This document shows positions 15,669-24,283 of a stretch of 53,173 nucleotides of DNA, piece after piece. Numbering within the stretch: position 1 is the stretch's first letter; the number at the start of each line of letters is the position of its first letter. The translations under genes were made by a program, and so were the position numbers. Source of the stretch: an uncultured Bacteroidales bacterium (GTDB taxonomy: Bacteria > Bacteroidota > Bacteroidia > Bacteroidales > Bacteroidaceae); assembly GCA_902801325.1 (NCBI GenBank), contig CADCHQ010000022.1, positions 1-53,173 of the forward strand. Reading direction: 5' to 3'. The notes under the pieces are model-generated. The model was not told the origin of the DNA and did not search any database. It was given only the letters and a program-made list of their open reading frames with translations.

Positions 15669-16856
15669 ATGAAAAAGATCATGATTTCTTGTTTGGCTAT
15701 GTGCCTTTTCCCGTTTGTCCAGATGGTGGCAGAAGGGGATGATACAATGGGAACTTCGGAGACCGGTTTTGTTCCTCGTGTCTATCAGCAAGAGAATACG
15801 GGCAGTCATTTCATGACTCCCATAATGCCTCAGGCGGCCGATCTGCCTGTTGTCCGCGATTTGCCCGATGCCCTTGCTTGGGCTGATGGTAGCGGTAGGG
15901 TGGAGACCTTTGCAGACTGGGAACGCAGGCGTAACGAGATTGCTGCTCAGATTCAGCACTACGGCATCGGTCGTAAGCCCAGCGTGACTCCCGAACAGGT
16001 GAAGGCACGGATGGACGCAGACACACTGATCGTTGACGTGACAGTCGGCAACCAGACGTTGACCCTGCGAAGCACCATCTACTATCCCAAGACGGGACAG
16101 GCACCCTATGCCCTCATGATAGGCACCAGCATGCTGTCGTTGCCCAGAGCGTTGTTTGAGAATCGACCTATTGCCATCATGACCTTCCACGAGGCACAGG
16201 TGAACGACTATTCACAATGGCGACCCCACCACGAACGGGGAGAGCACGCATTCGACCGTCTCTATCCAGAGCTGAAGGACAATGGTGCCTACAGCGAGTG
16301 GGCTTGGGGTATCAGTCGTCTCATCGATGGTCTGCAGCAGTTGGGGGCATCGCAGACGGGAATCGACATTAGTCGCATTGGCGTCAGTGGTTGTTCGTAT
16401 GCCGGCAAGATGGCCTTGTACTGTGGTGCTTTTGATGAGCGCATAGCCCTGACCATAGCGCAAGAGCCCGGTGGCGGTGGTGCTGCTGCTTGGCGCATCT
16501 CCTATCCGATGGATGATGTGGAGAATCTGGACAAGACCGACTATCACTGGTTCCTCGAGAGCATGCGTGACAACTTTGGTGGCGAAGGTGTCTATCGTTT
16601 GCCGTATGATCACCATGAGTTGTGTGCTCTGGTTTGTCCGCGTGCCCTGTTGCTGTTGGGAAATCCCAGTTACAAGTGGCTTGCCGACGACGCGATGCGT
16701 GTCTCGGCAGATGCCGCCCAAAAGGTGTGGGAGAAGTTTGGCATTGCCGACCGCTTTGCTTGTGACATCGTAGGTGACCATCCCCATTGCCAACTGCCTG
16801 AAAGCCAGTACCCCATAGTGGAGAAGTTTTTAGACTTTCTAATAAAAGGAAACTGA
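15669..16856 (+). CDS. CE15-like glucuronoyl esterase / alpha-beta hydrolase, secreted
   Basis: A 395-residue secreted hydrolase: signal peptide MKKIMISCLAMCLFPFVQMVA, nucleophile Ser243 in GVSGCSYAGKMAL, probable acid Glu266 in IAQEPGGGG, and histidines 371/373 in GDHPHCQLP. This set (GCSxxGK, QExGxGG, HxHCxxP) is that of carbohydrate esterase family 15, which cuts the 4-O-methylglucuronate ester linking xylan to lignin. The start at 15669 is set by the signal peptide. No glycoside hydrolase or SusCD pair lies nearby, so the gene is an orphan. Confidence 0.85.
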   Translation: MKKIMISCLAMCLFPFVQMVAEGDDTMGTSETGFVPRVYQQENTGSHFMTPIMPQAADLPVVRDLPDALAWADGSGRVETFADWERRRNEIAAQIQHYGIGRKPSVTPEQVKARMDADTLIVDVTVGNQTLTLRSTIYYPKTGQAPYALMIGTSMLSLPRALFENRPIAIMTFHEAQVNDYSQWRPHHERGEHAFDRLYPELKDNGAYSEWAWGISRLIDGLQQLGASQTGIDISRIGVSGCSYAGKMALYCGAFDERIALTIAQEPGGGGAAAWRISYPMDDVENLDKTDYHWFLESMRDNFGGEGVYRLPYDHHELCALVCPRALLLLGNPSYKWLADDAMRVSADAAQKVWEKFGIADRFACDIVGDHPHCQLPESQYPIVEKFLDFLIKGN

Positions 16857-16884
16857 CCGTTTGTTCGTTTAGCAATTGCAAAGT

Positions 16885-18378
16885 ATGCGTAGAATATTGT
16901 GTTTGTTGCTGTTAGCCCTCCTGGCTCTGCCGATGGGAGCTAAAGAGAAAGGAAGCGTGCGCCCCGACGAATGGAAGAAAGTGCATTATGCTAAAGATGA
17001 GATACTGCCCGATGCCAAGATAGGAGAGGGTATGGCAACAGTGCGTGCCTGTGTGTTGGGCATGAAACCTGACAAGAAGTTGACGTTATTCATAGGGAAT
17101 TACACACCCTTGGATGCGCCACACGATTTTGAGGGAATGTTTCCTATTGATGATGGTACGGTGGAAGCACAAGTTCCTGTGCGTCTGACACGTCAAGTAC
17201 TTGTTCTCATTCCTGAATTGGAAGAGGCGGTAGCTATGGTTCTTGTTGCTCCAGGAGAGGTGACAGAGATGCTTATCGACTTGGAAGCTGAGGGTTGTCC
17301 TTTTATAGACTTCCGTGGATTCATGGCACGTACGAACAAGGAGTGTACTGATGATTTCTGGGAGACCTTGCAGCATCGTAAGACAGATGACTTAAAGTTG
17401 TATGACGAATTAAATAAGCAAGAGACACCGGACCAACGGGTACAGTTTTTCAAAGCCCGACTGGAGGCGAAGAAGTGTGCCATTAACAAACGCCGACTGA
17501 CCTCAGCCTCGAAAGCTCTGCTGCGTATGGAAGCAGAGAATGAATATCGCAGTTGGACCATCTACTTCGCAAGAAACTACATCGACTTGCAAGAGCGCAC
17601 TGGTGCGGAGCCCAGAATTGTAGATTCGGAAGCATACATGAAGAAATTAAGTGAATATGAGCAAATGATGCCTCCATCATCGCTTATGGCTACAATTCCG
17701 GATAATGATGCATTTGAGATGACCAGTCGCCGATATGCGCCCGCCAGTCCTGCTTTCTGGGCTTACAATCACTGGTATGAAAACGCGTGTGACCCTTACA
17801 CTGCACAATTGCGCCTGTTGCAAACCGTACTCACGGATAAGATCCTGCACCTGACGGATAAACTTCGCGAGGAAATTACCCTCCCAGACCATGTGGCCAT
17901 TCTACAAGCCTACGACGATGGACAACAGCGAAAGCGCGAAGATTTTAACCGTCAAGCGGGTGTCTTTTTTCATACGCTAGATTCCGTGCCAGCAAAGGAC
18001 ATCTTACCGGTGTTACTGAATCGTTACAAGGGACAAGTTGTCCTTTTCGACATCTGGGCCACATGGTGTGGACCTTGCCGGCAGGGGCATCGACTTATGG
18101 CACCAATGAAAGAGGAGCTGAAAGACAAACCCGTAACATTCGTTTATTTGACCTGTGACACCTCGCCTGCGGGCACATGGGACGAGATGATTAAGGATAT
18201 TCCGGGCGAACATTACTATCTTACAAAAGAACAGTACTATTCTCTACTCGAGCATTATAACAGCGGTGGTGTGCCAACCTATGGGCTTTATGATGCCGAT
18301 GGCGTGGAGAAATGGACTCGCATTGGCGTGCCCGACGTGGACCAACTGAAAGCGAAGATATTGGAAAGTTTACCTTAG
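16885..18378 (+). CDS. TlpA-like thioredoxin-domain protein, secreted
   Basis: A 497-residue exported protein, signal MRRILCLLLLALLALPMGA. A beta-sandwich-like N-terminal part (about 35-135) and a helical middle precede a thioredoxin domain with the active site WATWCGPC (Cys395, Cys398), followed by FVYLTCDTS and cis-Pro GGVPTY. Bacteroidetes proteins with this plan resemble the TlpA/DUF4369 family. I prefer ATG 16885 to the upstream TTG. It lies 28 bases after the esterase gene, so a shared transcript is plausible. Role: thiol-disulfide exchange in the periplasm. Confidence 0.88.
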   Translation: MRRILCLLLLALLALPMGAKEKGSVRPDEWKKVHYAKDEILPDAKIGEGMATVRACVLGMKPDKKLTLFIGNYTPLDAPHDFEGMFPIDDGTVEAQVPVRLTRQVLVLIPELEEAVAMVLVAPGEVTEMLIDLEAEGCPFIDFRGFMARTNKECTDDFWETLQHRKTDDLKLYDELNKQETPDQRVQFFKARLEAKKCAINKRRLTSASKALLRMEAENEYRSWTIYFARNYIDLQERTGAEPRIVDSEAYMKKLSEYEQMMPPSSLMATIPDNDAFEMTSRRYAPASPAFWAYNHWYENACDPYTAQLRLLQTVLTDKILHLTDKLREEITLPDHVAILQAYDDGQQRKREDFNRQAGVFFHTLDSVPAKDILPVLLNRYKGQVVLFDIWATWCGPCRQGHRLMAPMKEELKDKPVTFVYLTCDTSPAGTWDEMIKDIPGEHYYLTKEQYYSLLEHYNSGGVPTYGLYDADGVEKWTRIGVPDVDQLKAKILESLP

Positions 18379-18587
18379 AGTCCACATTGAGGTCTTAAAA
18401 GTAGGGTGCATCTTAAGGCGTTTACCTTTGACCTTCGGTCGAAAGTACTCTCGTTCGGAAGAGAAATAATAGAGAAAAATATTGTTTCACAATTTGGCCA
18501 ATGGCCGTGAAAAATTCTCCTTTTACGCTTTCGTAAGCAAGTTTACTAGCGAAAATGAGCTTTTTTTACTCATTTTTCTCTATTTTA
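18379..18587. other. Intergenic stretch before rpsO
   Basis: No gene. Contains the small hairpin GACC-TTC-GGTC (about 18431-18441) and the terminator candidate at 18552-18580. Confidence 0.6.
18552..18580 (+). terminator. Probable terminator after the TlpA-like gene
   Basis: AAAATGAG (18552-18559), T-rich loop, CTCATTTT (18569-18576), followed by TCTCTATTTTATTT. Confidence 0.5.
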
Positions 18588-18619
18588 TTTGGCTCTTCGC
18601 TCACTTATTCGTACCTTTG
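18588..18619 (+). promoter_or_regulatory. Promoter of rpsO
   Basis: TTTG (18588-18591), 20 bases, TACCTTTG (18612-18619); a leader of about 70 bases leads to the ATG at 18695, enough room for S15 autoregulatory RNA structure. Confidence 0.85.
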
Positions 18620-18694
18620 CACCCGCATTTGCGAAACAGTGCCGACGAGAGGTTGCTGTTCGACAAACAAGTTTAACACAATTAATTAAGTACT

Positions 18695-18964
18695 ATGTAT
18701 TTAGATTCAACCAAGAAGACTGAGATCTTCACTGAGTTTGGTGGTGGCGCAGCTAACACTGGTAGCGCAGAGAGCCAAATCGCATTGTTCACCTATCGCA
18801 TCAAGCACCTGACGGAGCACATGAAGCAGAACCGTAAGGATCACAGCACAGAGCGCGCTCTGACTGGTTTGGTAGGTAAGCGTCGTTCTTTGCTCAACTA
18901 TCTGAAGGCTCGCGATATCAACCGCTATCGTGCTATCGTGAAGGCTCTGGGTCTGCGTAAGTAA
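18695..18964 (+). CDS. rpsO: 30S ribosomal protein S15
   Basis: An 89-residue protein of normal S15 length with the conserved core TGSAESQIALFTYRIKHLTEH, the DHSTERAL loop and RRSLLNYLKARDINRYR. S15 binds 16S rRNA helices 20-22 at an early step of small-subunit assembly. It has a strong promoter upstream and a perfect intrinsic terminator 40 bases downstream, so it is a one-gene unit. Confidence 0.98.
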   Translation: MYLDSTKKTEIFTEFGGGAANTGSAESQIALFTYRIKHLTEHMKQNRKDHSTERALTGLVGKRRSLLNYLKARDINRYRAIVKALGLRK

Positions 18965-18970
18965 AAAGAA

Positions 18971-19003
18971 CCCCCTCCCCATCCCTCCCCGAGGGGAGGG
19001 GGA
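18971..19003. repeat. REP-like hairpin
   Basis: CCCCCTCCCC...CCCTCCCC-GA-GGGGAGGGGG, a fold-back between rpsO and its terminator. Confidence 0.65.
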
Positions 19004-19004
19004 T

Positions 19005-19034
19005 AAGCCACAGTGTATCACTGTGGCTTTTTTT
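19005..19034 (+). terminator. Intrinsic terminator of rpsO
   Basis: AAGCCACAGTG-TAT-CACTGTGGCTT, an 11-bp perfect stem followed by five T. Confidence 0.95.
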
Positions 19035-19098
19035 GTAATTACGAGTGTGTATTATGAATTATGTAATCGGACGGCCGAAGGTCTACGCTTGGCTCGTC

Positions 19099-19129
19099 CA
19101 AGAATTATGAATTAAGAATTATGAATTAT
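19099..19129. repeat. Heptamer-like tract before yfhO-type gene
   Basis: Repeated GAATTAT / GAATTAA units run up to and into the first codons of the membrane protein gene (ATG 19121). Confidence 0.65.
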
Positions 19130-21619
19130 AAAAGGTTTCTCCCCGATGTGCTGATGGTTGTCTTGTTCGCAGTCATCAGTGTGGCTTATTTCTGGAATCC
19201 CATCATGGATGGACTGGTGCTAACGGGTACAGATCATAATGCCGCTGTAGGTTCGAATGTGGAACTGAACGAGTATCGCAAGTCACACAATGGCGAACGC
19301 ACACGATGGACCAACTCGCTATTCTCGGGTATGCCCACCTATCAGATGTCGCCTTCGTACGATAGCACTGATACGTTGGCCACAGTGGAAAAAGTATACC
19401 AACTGGGTTTGCCTGAGGTTGCCGGTTATGTGTTCATGATGCTGCTGGGTTTCTACATCCTGCTGCGTGCATTCGACTTCCGTGCGTGGATGGCAGCCCT
19501 CGGTGCAGTGTTGTGGGCTTTCTCCAGCTATTATTTCATCATCATTGCCGCCGGACACATCTGGAAACTGCTGACACTGTGCTTCATACCGCCCACCATC
19601 GCGGGTGTGGTGCTCTGCTATCGAGGCAAGTATCTGTGGGGTATTCTGGTAACGGGTATCTTCACAGGTCTGCAGGTCTTCAGTAACCACATCCAGATGT
19701 CTTACTACTTCCTCAGCGTCCTGTTGCTGATGGCTATCGCTTATCTGGTGGATGCTATCAGAAACCATCAGTTCGCTGGGTGGCTTAAAGGAAGTATGGC
19801 CGCTCTCGTCGGAGGTCTGCTGGGTTTGAGCATCAACATCTCCAATCTCTACCACACTTATGAGTACAGCAAGGAGACGATGCGTGGAAAGAGTGAACTG
19901 ACGCAAAAGACTAAGGATGCTGCAGACCAGACAGATAGCGGACTGGAACGTTCGTACATCACTGCTTGGAGTTATGGCATAGGTGAGACTTGGACACTGC
20001 TTGTGCCTAACACGAAGGGTGGGGCATCGGTTCCCCTTAGCCAGAACGAGACCGCTATGGCGAAAGCCAAGAATGACTATCGTCCGCTCTATCAGCAATT
20101 GGGTCAGTACTGGGGAGAGCAGCCTGGCACGAGTGGTCCTGTCTATGTGGGTGCTTTCGTCCTCTTCCTGTTCATTCTGGGATTGTTCATCGTAAAAGGT
20201 CCGATGAAATGGGTTCTTTTGATAGCAACCCTATTGAGCATCCTGCTCTCGTGGGGTAAGAACTTCATGCCCTTTACCGATTTCTTCCTCGATTATGTGC
20301 CTATGTACGACAAGTTCCGTACGGTGGCCTCCATCCTCGTGATTGCGGAGTTCACTATTCCCTTGCTCGCTATGCTTGCATTGAAACAGGTAGTGGAAGA
20401 AACTTCAAAGCCTCAAAACCTCAAAACCTCAAAACCTTATTACCTCAGTCTGGCACTAACCGCAGGCATTTGTTTCCTCTTCTGGCTATTGCCTGATGTC
20501 TTCTTCGGCAACTATATTTCAACGAGTGAGATGCAGGCACTCAAGGGGTTGGAGCAGTATGGTTGGCCAGTTGGTGACGTGATGCAGAACCTTTCCGACA
20601 TGCGTAGAGCCATGTTTACGGCTGACGCCATGCGTTCATTCATCATCATACTCATCGGTTTTGGCATTCTGATGCTCTATCGTTTCCGCAAACTGAAGGA
20701 AGTGCCAATGGTGGCATTGCTGGCATTGCTTTGTCTCGTGGATATGTGGTCGGTAAATAGGCGTTATCTGAATGATGGCAATTTCGTACGCCAGCGTACA
20801 ACAGAGCAAGCATTCCCCCTGACTGATGTCGACCAACGCATCCTGCAAGATACGGACAAGTATTATCGCGTGTTGAACCTCACGGTAAGCACATTCAATG
20901 ACAATACAACTTCGTATTATCACAAGAGCATAGGCGGTTATCATGCTGCCAAGTTGCGTCGCTATCAGGAACTCATCGAGTCGCACATCCAGAATGAGAT
21001 GCAGACGGCTTGGTCACTGGCTCCTACAATGGAGAAGGCCGATTCGTTGTTGCCCGTACTGAACATGTTGAACATGAAGTACATGATATTGCCTCTTCAG
21101 GACGGTGGTAAGACGGAAATCAAGAATCCTTATGCCAACGGCAATGCTTGGTTTGTTAGTGAGGTTCGCTATGTTGATGATGCTGACGCCGAACTTGCAG
21201 GACTGAAGGGACTCGACACTAAGCATGTGGCTGTGGCCGACAAACGCTTTGAGAACACTCTTGGTACTGCTACAGAGGACTCGACTGCAATGGTAACACT
21301 TACTAGTTATGAAGCCAATGAACTCCAGTACGACGTAGAGAGCCAGAATGGTGGTGTGCTGGTATTCAGTGAAGTGTACTATCCGGGATGGACTTGCACT
21401 GTGGACGGACAATCTGTTGAGATTGGGCGTGTCGATTATGTACTGCGTGCCGTCCGCATCGATGGTGGCAAGCATCATGTTGTGCTTACCTTCAAACCTC
21501 GCTCGGAAAATATTACTGAGACCATTGCCTACTCTGCTCTCGGTCTCCTCGCCCTGCTGTTCGTAGGGTTGTTGATTAGATTCTTTGTAAGACGAAAGAA
21601 AGAAAATAATTTGGAATAA
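19121..21619 (+). CDS. YfhO-family integral membrane protein
   Basis: An 832-residue polytopic protein with about a dozen hydrophobic segments (residues 8-25, 90-210, 335-420, 445-470, 510-560, 800-825) and a large soluble stretch at about 560-790 ending with a beta-rich PGWTCTVDG-like domain. This matches Bacteroidetes YfhO proteins, linked to lipoteichoic-acid or glycan modification in Firmicutes; the substrate here is unknown. Residues near 430 (TSKPQNLKTSKP) are coded by an in-frame CAAAACCT tandem repeat at 20404-20438. The neighbouring ncRNA promoter overlaps its 3' end. Confidence 0.87.
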   Translation: MNYKRFLPDVLMVVLFAVISVAYFWNPIMDGLVLTGTDHNAAVGSNVELNEYRKSHNGERTRWTNSLFSGMPTYQMSPSYDSTDTLATVEKVYQLGLPEVAGYVFMMLLGFYILLRAFDFRAWMAALGAVLWAFSSYYFIIIAAGHIWKLLTLCFIPPTIAGVVLCYRGKYLWGILVTGIFTGLQVFSNHIQMSYYFLSVLLLMAIAYLVDAIRNHQFAGWLKGSMAALVGGLLGLSINISNLYHTYEYSKETMRGKSELTQKTKDAADQTDSGLERSYITAWSYGIGETWTLLVPNTKGGASVPLSQNETAMAKAKNDYRPLYQQLGQYWGEQPGTSGPVYVGAFVLFLFILGLFIVKGPMKWVLLIATLLSILLSWGKNFMPFTDFFLDYVPMYDKFRTVASILVIAEFTIPLLAMLALKQVVEETSKPQNLKTSKPYYLSLALTAGICFLFWLLPDVFFGNYISTSEMQALKGLEQYGWPVGDVMQNLSDMRRAMFTADAMRSFIIILIGFGILMLYRFRKLKEVPMVALLALLCLVDMWSVNRRYLNDGNFVRQRTTEQAFPLTDVDQRILQDTDKYYRVLNLTVSTFNDNTTSYYHKSIGGYHAAKLRRYQELIESHIQNEMQTAWSLAPTMEKADSLLPVLNMLNMKYMILPLQDGGKTEIKNPYANGNAWFVSEVRYVDDADAELAGLKGLDTKHVAVADKRFENTLGTATEDSTAMVTLTSYEANELQYDVESQNGGVLVFSEVYYPGWTCTVDGQSVEIGRVDYVLRAVRIDGGKHHVVLTFKPRSENITETIAYSALGLLALLFVGLLIRFFVRRKKENNLE
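20404..20438. repeat. Heptamer-type tandem tract inside the YfhO gene
   Basis: Four units of TCAAAACC type stand in frame in a cytosolic or periplasmic loop between membrane segments. Confidence 0.75.
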
Positions 21620-21641
21620 TAACCAAATCTATGTAACTTTG
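21610..21641 (+). promoter_or_regulatory. Promoter of the 21646 structured RNA
   Basis: TTTG (21610-21613), 20 bases, TAACTTTG (21634-21641), a perfect consensus match that overlaps the stop codon of the YfhO gene. Confidence 0.8.
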
Positions 21642-21645
21642 TATT

Positions 21646-21803
21646 CGGATAGCTCATTTCATCACTCGAACTAGCACCTCGATTAAAAATAGAGCTAATT
21701 ATCATATCCAAATGGAGCATACACCTGAAGTGTAGGCTTCGCCATAGGATATGAGGGCAGTGCTAGGCCTGAGTGATGTTATGGAGTGTCTGCACTTCTT
21801 TTC
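21646..21803 (+). ncRNA. Rod-shaped structured RNA, 6S RNA candidate
   Basis: Between a consensus promoter and a terminator hairpin lies a 160-nt transcript with no reading frame. Nested helices are exact: CATCACTC (21660-21667) with GAGTGATG (21771-21778); CTAGCAC (21671-21677) with GTGCTAG (21760-21766); CATATCC (21703-21709) with GGATATG (21747-21753); ATGG (21712-21715) with CCAT (21742-21745); and TACAC-CTGAA-GTGTA (21720-21734) at the tip. An asymmetric loop of 25 against 6 bases separates helices two and three. The stem GGAGTG-TCTG-CACTTC (21783-21798) followed by TTTTCT ends it. A long rod with a large central bubble is the 6S RNA plan; Bacteroidales-1 is the remembered family to test. 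Confidence 0.65.
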
Positions 21804-21865
21804 TATTATAGGTGAGTGCCGATGGAGAGAGAAATAGTTTTAGTATTAACCAAATAACAAACAAG

Positions 21866-22342
21866 ATGATGAAAAAGATTGTAATGATGATGCTGGTGCT
21901 TGCCAGCATGAGTGTGAAAGTGAATGCTCAGTGGTTTGTAAGTGGGAATGCGGGTATAGGTTATCTCGCTGACCGTTTCCAGATGAAGCTGCTACCAGCT
22001 GCGGGCTATGAGTTCAATGACCGTTGGGCTGTAGGTTTTGGCCTGGGTATGGGAGTGCAAAGAGATTATGTCTTTGGAATTGTTGCCCCATATGTACGCT
22101 TCAACTGCTGGAACAATGGTAAGTTGTTTGTCGATGTAAAGGCAAAGGGGGATGTTGCATTCAATGATGCGGTGGTAGCCGACATAGGTTTTGCTCCCTC
22201 GTTGCGTTTTGCTATCAATGACCATTGGCAGGTAGGAGGCGACTTCGGCTTAATTGGAGCTCAGGATGCTGATGGAGACTGGAGTCCTGCCTTTGGGTTT
22301 ACGGCATCAGGCGTAGATGTGTCGGTCATCTACAGGTTCTAA
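21866..22342 (+). CDS. Small outer-membrane beta-barrel protein
   Basis: A 158-residue protein: signal peptide MMKKIVMMMLVLASMSVKVNA, then alternating beta strands (WFVSGNAGIGYLA, RWAVGFGLGMGVQ, VAPYVRFNCWNNGKLFVDVKAKG, APSLRFAINDHWQVGGDFGLIG, DVSVIYRF). The C-terminal Phe is the usual BAM signal. The plan is that of OmpW/OmpX-like eight-strand barrels. Two ATGs (21866, 21869) are possible. It follows the structured RNA by about 60 bases, with no promoter of its own visible, so read-through or an unrecognised promoter must serve it. Confidence 0.85.
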   Translation: MMKKIVMMMLVLASMSVKVNAQWFVSGNAGIGYLADRFQMKLLPAAGYEFNDRWAVGFGLGMGVQRDYVFGIVAPYVRFNCWNNGKLFVDVKAKGDVAFNDAVVADIGFAPSLRFAINDHWQVGGDFGLIGAQDADGDWSPAFGFTASGVDVSVIYRF

Positions 22343-22365
22343 GCATCATAGCATTACAGAAAAAG

Positions 22366-22395
22366 AAGCGGTAGGCACTCAAGTGCTTACCGCTT
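22366..22395. terminator. Bidirectional terminator
   Basis: AAGCGGTAGGCACT / AGTGCTTACCGCTT (one mismatch, 2-base loop) lies between convergent genes and overlaps the stop codon of the minus-strand glycosyltransferase; the minus side is followed by TTTTTC. Confidence 0.85.
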
Positions 22396-23172
22396 TATTA
22401 TTGCCCTTACGACAAACCAAAGATGTTCGGCAATGGCTGTCGGCCATCCATAATGATGAATCATGAGTCGCAGGCGTTCCATGAGTGAACTGTGATGATT
22501 TTTTGTTGTAAGTCCTTCGCTCAGATAGTCGGTAAGGATGAGGCCTGTGTTGAGGAAACGGAGTCGGCGTTTCTCGGCACGTTGCATGATGCGGATGCAC
22601 CAATCATAGTCAGCCGAATAGCGATATCGAAGGTCGTAAGGTGTGGCTTTGGCAAGGCTGGTACGAACATAAAAACTTTGGTGACATACCAACATACCAC
22701 TGCGGAACGATTTGGAAGATAACTTCTCAGGAGTTTGTAAGCGGCGATGGCGCAGGAAGTTCCCCTCACCATCCACCAAGTCAGTCTCGCCATAAAGCAC
22801 AGCATAGTTGGCACTATCGCGTCGCCAATTTGATAGGTCCGCTATTTGTTCGATAGTGTTAACTTCATGCAGTCGGTCGCCAGCATTTAGAAAAACAAGG
22901 TAGTCTCCTGTGGCTTGCTGAATACCCTTGTTCATAGCGTCGTAGAGACCATTGTCCTGTTCTCGCACGACACGAATAAGATGACTCTTCCCTCCATTAC
23001 GTTCTACATAGCGTTGAATATGGGAAAGTGTGTGGTCGCTAGAACAACCGTCAATGATGACGTGTTCTATGCGTGGGTAAGTCTGTTCCTCCACACTCCG
23101 CAACGTTCGTTCAATCGTATTCTCGGCGTTGTAGGTAACTGTGATGATGGTTATGAGTGGTTTATCTTTCAT
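22387..23172 (-). CDS. Glycosyltransferase family 2
   Basis: A 261-residue GT-A fold enzyme. ITIITVTYNAENTIERTLRSV at residues 6-26 is the nucleotide-sugar-binding start, HVIIDGCSSDHT and the QDNGLYDAMNKG and YLVFLNAGD blocks follow, with Asp-containing motif near residue 95-100. It matches WcaA/colanic-acid-type sugar transferases. The start at 23172 is set by the family N-terminus and overlaps the upstream gene by 11 bases. Last gene of a three-gene operon building a surface glycan. Confidence 0.9.
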   Translation of the reverse strand: MKDKPLITIITVTYNAENTIERTLRSVEEQTYPRIEHVIIDGCSSDHTLSHIQRYVERNGGKSHLIRVVREQDNGLYDAMNKGIQQATGDYLVFLNAGDRLHEVNTIEQIADLSNWRRDSANYAVLYGETDLVDGEGNFLRHRRLQTPEKLSSKSFRSGMLVCHQSFYVRTSLAKATPYDLRYRYSADYDWCIRIMQRAEKRRLRFLNTGLILTDYLSEGLTTKNHHSSLMERLRLMIHHYGWPTAIAEHLWFVVRAIIKR

Positions 23173-24283
23173 ATTCTTGTAAGTAGAGTTGTGCCACGCG
23201 GTGTTCGTTGTAGGTCGCGTGGGCATAGCTGGCAGCCTTCTCACTCAATTCGGGGTGGGAGAGCACATACCGTATGCCAGAGGCCAGGTCGTCGGCATCG
23301 CGATATTGGGCAACATAGCCGTCTTGCTTGTGGTGAATCATCTCAGGTATTCCACCCACATTGAAACCTACGCAAGGTGTTCCGCATGACATCGCTTCAA
23401 CGATGGTGTTCGGCAGGTTGTCCTGTAAGGAAGGAGTAACAAAGACGTCAGCTGCCGCATATAAGGCCGCCATCTGTTTGGGTTCATGTATCTCATAGTC
23501 ACCCCCTTTGCCCACACGTACAAGTCTCACGTCGGGTAATTGTTGCATAGCATCTTCCAGATAACGCATGCCCTTTCGTTCGTCCGTTACCTTCTGGCAT
23601 GTGAAGAGCACAATCTTCTTGTCCTCAGGCAAACCAAATTGAGTTCGGGCATCAGTCTTAGAGATGGGATGAAAGACCGTGTGGTCAATAGGGTTGGGTA
23701 TGCTAACGACGCGGTGTTCTTGGGTTAAAGCACTTTTGCGTGCCTCGTCGGCAATCCATTGACTGCATCCCACAAACGTGATTTGTCCTTGGGCGTATAT
23801 GCGTCGCTTCTTCTCAAACACCTGGAAGGAAAGGTCTCTTGCGGCAGGATGGTTGAGTTGTGGACAATCGTGGCAATGTGTCTGGAAGCGATTGCACTCT
23901 TCTGCATAATGGCAGATGCCTGTATAAGGCCACTGGTCATGCAACGTCCAGATGATACGTTTGCCACTTTTAAGTATATTCTCGATGTTTTTTAGGGATA
24001 AGAACCCTTGATTTACCCAATGCAGGTGGATGACATCGGCTTCTTGGAAGGCTCGCGTCTTAGTGATATCTTCGCCACAGTTGGCAATGTCCACCTGCCA
24101 AAGACCACGCTTGCTTCGATTTGCAAGGAAGATGCGAAACCTTTCCCAATAGAATGGCCATTGACTACTGCGTGTGAGCATTTCCACCTCCACACCTTCT
24201 TGCCTAAGGGCGTGAGCCAATCGGCTGGCAGCAATAGCTGCTCCGCCTGTCCTTTCCGTAGTGTTTACAATGAGTATCTTCAT
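23162..24283 (-). CDS. Glycosyltransferase family 4 (GT-B)
   Basis: A 373-residue retaining glycosyltransferase. The N-terminal Gly loop TERTGGAAIAASRLAHAL (about 10-27), a WTLHDQWPYTG acceptor region near 115, and the donor-site EAMSCGTPCVGFNVGGIPEMI (about 305-325) are seen. It overlaps the genes on either side (4 and 11 bases), so the three are translated in series. Sugar and linkage cannot be told from sequence alone. Confidence 0.92.
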   Translation of the reverse strand: MKILIVNTTERTGGAAIAASRLAHALRQEGVEVEMLTRSSQWPFYWERFRIFLANRSKRGLWQVDIANCGEDITKTRAFQEADVIHLHWVNQGFLSLKNIENILKSGKRIIWTLHDQWPYTGICHYAEECNRFQTHCHDCPQLNHPAARDLSFQVFEKKRRIYAQGQITFVGCSQWIADEARKSALTQEHRVVSIPNPIDHTVFHPISKTDARTQFGLPEDKKIVLFTCQKVTDERKGMRYLEDAMQQLPDVRLVRVGKGGDYEIHEPKQMAALYAAADVFVTPSLQDNLPNTIVEAMSCGTPCVGFNVGGIPEMIHHKQDGYVAQYRDADDLASGIRYVLSHPELSEKAASYAHATYNEHRVAQLYLQEYER

